A stretch of 64,000 bases of DNA from positions 37,007,024-37,071,023 of the forward strand of contig OX638135.1 in the NCBI GenBank assembly GCA_951804985.1, in the 5' to 3' direction. Made by a program: the position numbers and the translations under genes. Below the pieces are notes generated by a model. The model did no database searches and was not told where the DNA came from. It was given only the letters and a program-made list of their open reading frames with translations. Below, one piece after another: positions 35,769 through 45,183 of the stretch. Numbering within the stretch: position 1 is the stretch's first letter; every line of letters starts with the position of its first letter. Source of the stretch: Dryomyza anilis (lineage: Eukaryota > Arthropoda > Insecta > Diptera > Dryomyzidae).

Positions 35769-36590
35769 CTTCCGATTCAATTGGTTTTACTTTCTTTACT
35801 TTATTTGTTTTTTTTTATAATTTGATTATTTTTAATTTCCTTAATTCCTATATTCTGTTCATTATTCGTGTTAAGTTGTGTATTATTACTATTTAGTTCA
35901 TTATATGTTTTTGTTGGAATATTTCTATCTTCATTATTATGTATTTTTACTTTTTGTTCTACATTTTCTGCGTTAATAATATTCGCTGTTTTATTTTGTT
36001 GTAGTGTGCTATTTGGAACTTCTACAACTACTGGCCTTACTACACTATTTGCTAAGGGTCCCCAGTTTAGTAGCCTTGACTGGGCCCCTGGTAGTTTCCC
36101 TGCGGAGTGCTATTATTGTACCATGCATCATATTTGCGTTTGGCATAACAATTCATAATAACATGTCCGTCCTTTCTGCACCAAGTGCAATATTTAGCGG
36201 GCCTGTTTGCAAAATTCTCATTACCATTATTTCCTTGAAAAACTTGTGTATCGCGTTTAACACGACAATCCCCCTCGACGTGTCCCCCTCTATGGCACCA
36301 ATCGCATCTCAATCCTGGAGCACCCCCGCCTTGGTTCTGGATACCACCTTGACCATTTACCTGAGGTACGGGTGGCTGACTTCCTTGGGGAGCAGTATGT
36401 CCTGGAAAAACATACCGACCCGAACGATCTGCACACTGTTTATGTCCCTAAGAACGACAGTCACTGCAATACGGAGTGTTTCTCCGTGTATGACATTCAT
36501 TCCTCAGATGTCCCTTCTTCTTGCAAAAAGAACATGTAGGTGTAGGCTGCTTCATACCTATATTTTGTGTTTTCTCTTCCGTCTCCTTTT
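35769..36590 (-). pseudogene. Gypsy-2 gag C-terminus with zinc knuckles, protease linker
   Basis: Three CX2CX4HX4C knuckles are readable: CSFCKKKGHLRNEC near 36530, CDWCHRGGHVEGDC (about 36265-36310) and CTWCRKDGHVIMNC (about 36145-36190). They are separated by Gly/Gln/Pro-rich linkers. They would bind the element RNA. The stretch left of 36060 is Asn-rich linker (NNTQLNTNNEQN type), and the protease is not recognisable before the non-LTR insertion. Plus-strand frames here (36004-36852) are shadows. Confidence 0.75.
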
Positions 36591-37357
36591 TATACCCTAC
36601 ACTAAGAGTGAAAGGGTATATTCAGTTTGGTACGCCGTTTGTAACACCCAGAAGGATGTATCTCCGGTATGGAAAAGTACATATATTCTTGATCAGCATG
36701 ACCTCCTGAGTCGATTTAGCGATGTCCGTCTGTCTGTCTGTACGGCTGTCTGTCCGTATGTCCGTCCGTCTGTCCGTCTTTCTGTCTGTCCGTCTGACTG
36801 TCTGTCTGTTGAAATCCCTACTACTTTTAAAATTGAAGAGCTAGATAAATGAAACTTATAACTTAGATTACTAATACACCTACGCTGTATGTGCGAAAAT
36901 CGGTTCATTGTGAGATCGGTTCATTGTGACCTATGATCCGACCACTTATGTTCAAATACCTCTTATAAAATGTACATATAAAGATCAATTTTTATGTATA
37001 CGTGCTTAGGCAAACTTTTTTGGTCAAATATATATTGATATCATGCTCAAATACATGATAATAATGTTTTCCGGCGAAAAGACTTGTGGTTCACAAAAAA
37101 AAAAAATCGAAATTCGGTACACCTACCCATTTGTAAATATGGGTATCAAATGAATGGAAATTCTTCAGCGATTGAATGTTTGTAGTTATTTTCAGGATTC
37201 GTATACCCTGGTGACCTATATATCACTTTGAATGGTAACCACACATATGTGTAGGGTATTTATAGTCGGCTAGACCGACTACAATTTTGATAATCCTAAC
37301 TATCCTAATTACACCTACTTTAAAATTTCCCATGTGATCTAACCTTCTCAACTGGTT
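36591..37357 (+). mobile_element. mini-me/DINE-1-like element inside gypsy-2 gag
   Basis: It starts TATACCCTACACTAAGAGTG and has the core TTCTTGATCAGCATGACCTC after a short TA tract. A (GTCT)/(GTCC) repeat run follows at about 36726-36811, then a long AT-rich part, and it ends with the inverted GTGTAGGGTAT and a hairpin TAGTCGGCTAGACCGACTA, closing in CCAACTGGTT-type sequence (here CTCAACTGGTT). The same element recurs at 38894, 48795, 50508 and 52373. It splits gag between the capsid part (37348-37986) and the zinc knuckles. Confidence 0.85.
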
Positions 37358-37986
37358 TTCATTGCCTTGGCCACCTGATGCATTACGATTATTTGGCTGA
37401 AGGCCGATGAGGGCTCATTGAAATGGACTCCAAACTTGTCTATGCCCGTTAACTCTGCTGACTCCCTTCGTATCGTCGCATGGTCCAATGCCTCTTCCAC
37501 CAATTTCTCCAGTGTTGTTTGATTACTGGTCAACATGAGCATTCGCAAAGTGTAATCTCGAAGTCCTAACTTAAATGAGCTTTTAACTATATTATTCAAT
37601 TTATTAATGAACACGTCGTCTTTCGTATCATAATATTTACATTTAATCGTGCTTAATGCTGCCGACTGCAGGTTAACCAAACGCCTCGAGAAAATTCTAA
37701 TACTTTCCCCCGGATACTGAGATGCCTTTCTAATGTCATATTGAATGGCATCTACTGACCGACATTCCAAGTACGTATTTCTTAATAGATTGTATAAATC
37801 ATCTATTGTGTCAAACTCCTTTGAACTTACTAAATCAAAAGCATCTCCCTGTAAACGAACCCTAACGCCTTTAATAAACTCCTTCATTTGTTCAGGCTTC
37901 AGTTCTGCCCTCACCACTTCACATCCATCAATAAAACGGTGAAGATCCGTCTGCACCTGCAAAATCTGGCACCGCATTTTTAACAA
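37348..37986 (-). pseudogene. Gypsy-2 gag, capsid part
   Basis: This is a 212-residue frame with gypsy capsid features: EQMKEFIKGVRVRLQGDAFD, FDTIDDLYNLLRNTYLECRS and YPGESIRIFSRRLVNLQSAAL, then a stretch LEKLVEEALDHATIRRESAEL. The last residues are altered by the junction with the mini-me copy at about 37357. It is separated from the N-terminal part by a frame break at 37987-38055. Confidence 0.8.
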
Positions 37987-38055
37987 ATTTCGCGACTTCG
38001 CCTATCCCATGTTGCCCTGTGTTGTGATGTCGTCACTTTCTATGGTATCCTTGTG

Positions 38056-38586
38056 TTATAAGGATGTCTCGTGCGCTGTCTTAACCTCCTCGTTCAAATA
38101 TCTAATACACGCGTTCAACTCCTGTATTTTGTTGTTCGCTTCCTCCAACGTCGCGTACTCCTCCCTTGCCAGGCGTCTGACAGAATTATTTATTGATTCC
38201 TCAGAAATATTCTTTTCTTTCAATAAATTTCTTAATTTTATGTTTTCCTCATCTATTTTACCTATTTCTTCTAACTCTGCTGTAGGTTTTAAACAATAGT
38301 CGTTTAAACGTTTTCTCAACACGTCAACTAATCTTTCTAATTCACAATTTTCTGCTAAAACAGATTTAATTTTTAAATTCTGGAAATTTAGTAACTCTTC
38401 TACTATTTTAGCTGCCTCCTCTAATTTAGATAAATGCAGAATTCTAGATATATTATCTTTTAATAATGCTGTACTATCTTTATTTAGTATTGTTGGTACA
38501 AATTGCGACCATAATTTTTCGACAAATCTATCCAATTCGCTAGATTGCTTTTGAATATACGCATTTAATTCATTAGCATCTGCCAT
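38056..38586 (-). pseudogene. Gypsy-2 gag, N-terminal part
   Basis: This is a 176-residue frame from ATG 38586 (start MADANELNAYIQKQSSELDR). It is rich in Leu/Glu/Lys heptads (EEAAKIVEELLNFQNLKIKS; ERLVDVLRKRLNDY; LEEANNKIQELNACIRYLNE), so mostly coiled coil, which would serve Gag assembly. The frame breaks after residue 176 and the capsid part follows in another frame. The start is supported by AT-rich non-coding sequence immediately upstream. Confidence 0.7.
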
Positions 38587-38893
38587 TAAATATTTTCAAT
38601 CAATTTAAAACGTTATCTTTATCTTTTAATTAAAAAAAAATATATTTCATTTAATTGTAATTGAAAATTTTAATGAAACAAAAATGTTACCCAAACAGCA
38701 ACTAAATCAATTTTGGCATTCATGAAGTATAACTATAAAATATATTTTTTTTTCAAATTTATTTTCAAGTATTTTTTTTTAATTAAATAAATTTCATTTA
38801 ATTGTAATTGAAAATTTCAATGAAACGAAATTGTTACCCAAACAACAACTAAATCAATTTTGGCATTCATGAAGTATAACTATAAACTATATT
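38587..38893 (-). repeat. Gypsy-2 leader: 147-bp tandem duplication
   Basis: Two near-identical units (CATTTAATTGTAATTGAAAA start at 38648 and 38795) with a period of 147 bp. The second unit is split by the mini-me element at 38894-39566, and its remainder (TTTTTCAAATTTATTTTCAA) resumes at 39567. The first unit therefore shows the uninterrupted target. Confidence 0.85.
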
Positions 38894-39566
38894 TATACCC
38901 TACACTAAGAGTGAAAGAGTATATTCAGTTTGGTACGCCGTTTGTAACACCCAGAAGGAAGCATCTCCGGTATGGAAAAGTATATATATTCTTGATCAGC
39001 ATGACCTCCTGAGTCGATTTAGCGATGTCCGTCTGTCTGTCTGTTGAAATCCCTACTACTTTTAAAATTGAAGAGCTAGATAAATTAAACTTATAACTTA
39101 GATTACTAATATACCTACGCTGTATATCGGTCCATTGTGACCTATGATCGGACCACTTATGTTCAAATACCTCATATAAAATGTACATATAAAGATCAAT
39201 TTTTATGTATACGTGCTTAGGTAAACTTTTTTTGGTAAAATATATATTGACTCATGCACAAATACATGATAATAATGTTTTCCGGCGAAAAGACTTGTGG
39301 TTCACAAAAAAAAATCGAAATTCGGTACACCTACCCATTTGTAAATATGGGTATCAAATGAATGGAAATTCTTCAGCGATTGAATGTTTGTAGTTATTTT
39401 CAGGATTCGTATACCCTGGTGACCTATGTATCACTTTGAATGGTAACCACACATATGTGTAGGGTATTTATAGTCGGCTTAGACCGACTATAATTTTGAT
39501 AATCCTAACTATCATAATTACACCTACTTTAAAATTTCCCATGTGATCTAACCTTCCCAACTGGTT
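38894..39566 (+). mobile_element. mini-me/DINE-1-like element in gypsy-2 leader
   Basis: It is the same family as 36591-37357, with start TATACCCTACACTAAGAGTG, core, a short (GTCT)n tract (39028-39045), the GTGTAGGGTAT end and the hairpin AGTCGGCTTAGACCGACT. Its edges are confirmed by the uninterrupted unit at 38648-38794. A target duplication is hard to define because the site is a T run. Confidence 0.88.
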
Positions 39567-40154
39567 TTTTTTTCAAATTTATTTTCAAGTATTTTTTTTT
39601 AAATCTGTTTTCTATAACATTGAAAAAATAAAAATAATTTTATATTTCCAAATAAAAAAAAAAATATGTGTATATTGTAAAAAAAAAATTTAACATTCAA
39701 TGTTTTTTTTATATACATTTTTTGTTATTTTTGAAATCATAACAGCAATCAGTGCTGTGTTCACGCGCTTTAAAATTAAATCAAATCATTTAGTTTTTAT
39801 TTGTTATACACTGGAGGGTCCGTAGTTTGGAATCTCAGTGTTATTTCGATTTATTTATTTGGAAATGTTAATTTTCCTTTTCAAATTAAAAGAAAGATTT
39901 TTAAAATTTTTATTTTTCAATTGTTATATACTGGAGGGTCCGTAGTTCGGAATCTCAGTGTTATTTCGATTTATTTATTGTTCATTGAATGTTAATTGAT
40001 TCTATTGAATATTAACAATATTCATTTAAATTTTAAAAATAAATTTATATTTTAACTATATTCCGTTGTAAAATAGTCCCTCTTTTTTTTTTTTTAACTT
40101 CTAAAAAACTACTCATAAAAAAATGAAAACTACCCTATTCTATTTTTATATCTT
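39567..40154. repeat. AT-rich leader/LTR-side sequence with a 114-bp tandem repeat
   Basis: Two copies of a unit containing ACTGGAGGGTCCGTAGTT and GGAATCTCAGTGTTATTTCG start at about 39807 and 39921. It may include the gypsy-2 5' LTR end or primer-binding site, but no matching 3' LTR is present to confirm it. I see no ORF of note. Confidence 0.6.
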
Positions 40155-40273
40155 TTGTTGCAAACGTGAAGCGTTGGGACAATGCTATGAACATGTTGCT
40201 GTACAACATGAGTACAACATGATATAAAAACATGATGCGCTCAACATATGTACAGCAACATCCAAAACTGAAT
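40155..40273 (-). repeat. Fragment of the U LTR-like block
   Basis: 119 bp match 7933-8052 almost exactly (same orientation as U copy 2), covering ACGTGAAGCGTTGGGACAAT to CCAAAACTGAAT. Neither end of the block is present, so it is an internal fragment. Confidence 0.85.
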
Positions 40274-40760
40274 CAGCGAGGCTCCGTTCCATCACTATCT
40301 TTTGCCCCTGACTGCAACCGTCCAATGACACGGGTCGCATGACATCGTGGATTAGGGGAATATAGGATTTTAATGATTCTGGATTATACAATAAGGCATT
40401 ATCCTCCACATATCGTCCAGTTTCGCGCAACTTTGCTAGTCAGCCCTCAGCAGAGACATGACCGTACTGAGACTGTTTCCAGCGGTCACCACTTAGAGGT
40501 CATACTCGCGCTTCCATAGTACCCAGCACGTACCCGGCTTACATGTTACATGTTATTCCCCCTGCTTCGAATACTATGGCTGACCGCCCGGTTGAATATC
40601 CTAACCATACTGTTTAGTTTTCGACACACATACAATTTTTCAACCTAATAGTTTATAAATGTTAACTATTTAAGACAGAAATTCATTTAAATTTACTTCA
40701 TAGTTGATATTTTTACTAATGCAGTTGAAAAATAATCTACGTGGATGAATATCCCAACCA
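40274..40760 (-). other. Unrecognised, partly coding-like sequence
   Basis: On the minus strand, 40274-40440 is open and encodes a non-repetitive peptide (GRYVEDNALLYNPESLKSYI), possibly a piece of a retroelement protein. It runs into the U fragment. To the right, 40440-40610 is more GC-rich than its neighbours and without a long frame. I cannot name it. Confidence 0.35.
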
Positions 40761-40769
40761 TACGGTTTA

Positions 40770-40935
40770 GTTTTGGACTTATTTACTTACTTATTTAGCC
40801 ATTACAACTCATGATGGGTTTCGGCCGCAGCAATCACCCCTCGCCAGTCGCTTCTGCATTGCGCGCGCTGGCGCCAGTTTTGCACTCCAAGTGTTGCCAG
40901 GTTGTCTCGCACTTAGTTTGGACACGCATACTATT
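40770..40935 (-). mobile_element. RTE-type element, second 3' end fragment
   Basis: It matches part of 41024-41150: GCGCGCGCTGGCGCCAGTT and the region around GTTGCCAGGTTGTC occur in both. On the minus strand it ends in TAAGTAAGTAA repeats (40778-40795), a tail type known from RTE elements. Confidence 0.7.
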
Positions 40936-41023
40936 TTTCAACACAATAGTTTATAAATGTAAATCAAATGTTTATTATGTTCAACATACACCAATCATTT
41001 TTCCTTCCTTCCTTAAATGGCCC

Positions 41024-43640
41024 TTACAACCGTGGGTCGGTTTTGGCCGCTGAGATGAAGCTGCGCCAGTCGGATCTGCTTTGCGCGCGCTGGCGCCAGT
41101 TAGAAATACAAAGCGTTGCCAGGTTGTCCTCAACTTGGTCTTTCCAACGCAGATTTGGACGCCCTCTTCTACGCTGTCCACCTTCGAGTTTCGCTTCAAG
41201 CACCTTCTTGGCTGGAGTGTTTTCATCCATTCGTTCGACATGACCTAGAAAGCGAAGCCGCTGGATCTTGATGCGCTTGACTATGTCAATGTCGTCGAAT
41301 AACTCATACAGCTCATGGTTCATCCTGATTCGATACTCGTTAGCAAAGCAGATAGGGCCAAAGATTTTACGGAGAATCTTTCTCTCGAACGCTCCCAGTA
41401 CTCTCTCATCGGTGGTGGCCAGCGTCCATGTTTCTGCACCATAAAGTAGGACGGGCATGATGATTGACTTGTAGAGCATTATTTTTGTCCGGCGAGAGAG
41501 GGCTCTGCTTCTCAATTGCCTACTGAGCCCAAAGTAACACCTGTTGGCAAGAGTTATTCTCCGTTTGATCTCCAGGCTGACGTCGTTGTTGCTGTAGACG
41601 AAGTCCTTCACAATGTAGAACTTGTGGGTGTCAAAATCAGCTTTTTGTCCAAGACGCACGGACTCTTTTTTGCTTGTTGACACAAGGAACTTCGTCTTGT
41701 CCTCGTTCACCGCTAGACCCATTCGACGCGGCTCTTTTTCCAATCTGGAGAATGCTGCGCTGACTGCTCGTGTGCTCCTGCCAATGATATCAATATCGTC
41801 GGCATATGCGAGCAGCATGACACTTTTGTTGAGGATAGTGCCGCTTTGCCGGAGTTCGACAGCTCGAACTATTTTCTCCATCAATAAGTTAAAAAAGTCG
41901 GACGATAGGGAGTCACCCTGTCTGAAACCTCGTTCGGTATGAAATGGCTCGGAGAGGTCTTTTCCTATTCTCACTGAGCAACGTGTGTTGCTTGTATGCG
42001 ATATTGAGTAGGCTGATCCCACGGTAGTTGGAGCAGATAGTGGGATCCCCTTTATTAAGCATTGGGCAGAGTACACTGAGGTTCCAGTCACTTGGCATGC
42101 TTTCATCCGACCATATTCTGCTTACGAGCTCGTGCATGTTCTCTATTAGCTCTTCGCCTCCAGTCTTAAACAATTCAGCAGGCAGGCCATCAGCACCTGC
42201 GGCTTTGTTGTTTTTCAGCCGAGCAATGGCTGTTCTGACCTCGTCATGGTCGGGTGGCGGAATCTCAACGTCGTCATCAAGTACTGGGGTTGCCGGGTTT
42301 ACTTCTCTATCGGTGGAATTGCGGTCATCATCACCGGTCAGCAGTTTAGAGAAGTGATCCCTCCATATTTTCAGTGTGCTCTGGATATCTGTCACTAGAT
42401 TTCCGTTCTCATCTTTATAGGAAGAGGCTCCGGATTTTGAACCTCCGGCTAGGCGTCTTATTTTCTCGAAGAATTTTCGAGCCTCATTCCTGTCCCCATG
42501 CATCTCAATCTCCTCACACTCACGTCTTTCTGCCTCGCTTTTTTTACGCCTGAAAAGACGTCTCTCTTCCCTCCTCTTCTCTTTGTATCGCTCCTTCGCA
42601 GCTCGCGTAGCTACTGACTGCAGGGTGGATTTGTATGCAGCGTCTTTCTCTGCCGTGGCCGCGCGACACTCTTGGTCATACCACTGATTCCTCAGGGGGC
42701 GTTGGAATCCAAGCACCTCTTCGGCAGCCGTATGCATAGAGCAGGAGATATGATTCCACTGCGCGCTTATATCATCGAGAGGAGGAGTGCTTTGTCAAAG
42801 CAGGTGTGAGAGTCGAGTGGAAAAAGCTTGCGTTGTCTGTTGTGATTGCAGCTTTCCGACGTCCAGCTTTCTCTGCGTTTGGTTCCGTACGTTCTTCGCA
42901 GCGCTTAAGCGTGTGAGGACCTTGGCTGCTACAAGGTAATGATCCGAGTCCATATTGGCACCTCGGATAGTGCGTACGTCCATCACGCTTGAAGCGTGCA
43001 TTCCGTCAATCACAACGTGATCAATTTGATTTCGAGTTTTTTGATCGGGCGACAACCATGTGGATATCGAAATGTTCGAATCTAGTGCAACTAACTACCA
43101 TGCTTCGTGCTGCGGCGAAGTCGATTAGCCTCGTTCCGTTATCGGAAGTGTTGGCATGGAGGCTAAATTTTCCGATTGTGGGACAATAGATGGCTTCTCT
43201 GCCCACCTTGGCGTTAAAATCGCCTAGCACGAAATTTGATGTTGTGGCGGGGGCAGCGCTCGTATGCGTTGTCTAGGCGCTCGTAGAAGCGCTCTTTTGT
43301 CTCGTCATCTTTCTCGTTCGTCGGAGCGTGTGCACAAATTAGGCTGATATGGAAATATTTAGCCTTGATGCGGATTGTTGCCAGTCTTTCGTCCACGGGC
43401 GTGAAACTAGAGACAAGGTGGCGGAGTCTCTTGCCGACCATAAATCCACATCCAAATTCGTGTCTCTCCGCATGGCAGATGTAGTAGATATCACAGGACG
43501 CTTGTTTCGAACAGCCCTGTCCCGTCCATCGCATCTCCTGGATAGCGGTGATGTCTGGATAGAGGCACCTTCCCTATAAAGGGTCCGGTCATTCCAGGTA
43601 AATCCGTAAATCATGGTCGTTTGCGTGGGTCGTCATCGTT
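41024..43640 (-). pseudogene. RTE-type non-LTR element: endonuclease and reverse transcriptase, broken
   Basis: Endonuclease pieces lie in three frames between 43614 and 42795: CGFMVGKRLRHLV, ERLATIRIKAKYFHISLICA, MLGDFNAKVGRE, NQIDHVVIDG and SDHYLVAAK, as in craniofacial-development-protein-2-like endonucleases of RTE-type elements. After a linker rich in Glu/Arg (42600-42500), RT starts: LKNNKAAGADGLPAELFK and NYRGISLLNIAYK. At about 41990 the frame jumps to NTRCSVRIGKDL, so the segment with catalytic motif A is deleted. The rest is readable in 42106-41024: GFRQGDSLSSDFFNLLMEKI, YADDIDIIG, LYGAETWTL and the end WRSFISAAKTDPRL. The RT cannot work without the missing part. Confidence 0.88.
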
Positions 43641-43985
43641 GTAATCGGTCGTTATCCGAGACTTCTTTTTTGTTTTCATTGGGCGCATACGTTTTTTCCT
43701 TGGTGGGACCCAAACCCAACGCACGAACTCTCACTCTGAGGGAGATGCTCGCCACTCACTTTAGCCGACTTCTACACCGGGTGGTGTAGAGCGCCGTTTC
43801 CAGGGACTTCCACGAGGAGGACTTCCACCGAAGTGGAGGTGTCACCATTTGACAATTTGCCAATTCTGGTGACCAGTTAGCTGACTTGAGACGACACCGA
43901 CAAGGATTGCGCTGGCTTCGCCATGTTGAAGCACTCAGACACGTTGCCTTGTGATAATCGCCCCCATAGTCCCCTAGTTATATTT
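43641..43985 (-). other. 5' part of the RTE-type element, non-coding or degraded
   Basis: This is less AT-rich than its surroundings, continues the base composition of the RTE body, and ends where mini-me-like sequence begins. It contains short inverted matches (CTTCCACGAGGAGGACTTCC; TACACCGGGTGGTGTA). No clear frame is visible. Confidence 0.45.
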
Positions 43986-44187
43986 TATAACTAAGATATA
44001 AGATATAGTTATATTTTATAACTATATCTTGAATACTTTTTGAGTTATATGTTCCTAAAAAGTTATATAAAAGTGACTTGTACGGGAGGTGAGCATGTCA
44101 ATTCATCGATGGTACATTGCCGAACTTAAAACCATTTTTTGGCTAGAACATATTGAAACAACATTTCATCGCCCTCTGCTAAGTTAC
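43986..44187 (-). mobile_element. mini-me-like element, left fragment
   Basis: From about 44040 it matches 13990-14125 (AAAAGTGACTTG, GGGAGGTG, ATTGAAACAACATTTCATCG-type). The rest of the same element resumes at 48008. Its left end is cut near the RTE 5' end. The first 60 bp hold a TA-rich inverted repeat around ATATAGTTATA. Confidence 0.7.
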
Positions 44188-45183
44188 CCCGAGACAAAAA
44201 ATATGCACGGAAACATGTATTATAGTAGCAATTTTGAGAAAAACACACAGGAATATGATAGTAAATACACATTGCATAGCAGGAATTTTGAATTTTTGAA
44301 AAAAGGCAGGCTCCCTATAGCAACTTTTACGCAGGAAACTAGTATGTTCAAGCCTACACCTAGCAGGCAAAGACGTTATTTTGTAATTTTTGTTTTTTTT
44401 AAATTTGAAAAACATTTTTATGGTAGCCCAATGGAAAGGAAAGGTAGCCTGTCTGTACCAGGCAAAAACATTTTTTAGAAATTGCTGTTTTGAAGTTTTT
44501 AAAAGTAGCTTTATATCAGGAAAGTGATAGGGAAAGGTAGCCTGCCTGTATCAGGCAATATCATGATATATAAATTTCCGTTTTCAAATTCAAACGAAAT
44601 TTTATTGCAGAATAATGAAAGGGAATGGTAGCGTTATTTCTTCTCTTCAAAATTTTTCAATATTGAATGTTTTTGGCTGTTTTTTGCTACGCTGCTTCCA
44701 ACAATGTTATAGCCGCGTCTTTTTGTTTTGGTGCTCTTTCATTTCCGTCGGTTTGTTAAAATGTATACAATAATTGAATCGTTCAAATTGTTGCGTATAT
44801 TAACATCAACATCAGTGGTGCACAGCTTTACGTCGATTAACAAAACTTCTTGTTTTATAAAAACTATCAACTTTAATTCGCAGAACGACGAATTCCTTTT
44901 TCGTTGGTTCGAACTTTGTGTTTTATAACTATCTTCTATCACTTGTATAGCAGACCACCATAAAAAACATATATCTTTAGCTAAGTTCACTTCAACTTTT
45001 TGTAAGTGCTGCAACACAACATCGAAGCTCGTGATCGTTTACAACAAACAAAATTCGTCGTTGTTTCTGCACAACAAGAAGTTTAGTTTTTTTTTTTTTT
45101 TTTTTTTTACAAATTAACCAACGCTCAGGGGATGCCCCCTATTCATGCAATGCACAGTGTTGATCGTAAGATGGGATGATAGG

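Noticed and set aside
36004..36852. 282-residue plus-strand frame
   Set aside because: It is antisense to gypsy-2 zinc knuckles and runs into the mini-me (GTCT)n tract.
39567..40154. Gypsy-2 5' LTR with fixed ends
   Set aside because: No matching second LTR was found left of the integrase, so ends cannot be set.
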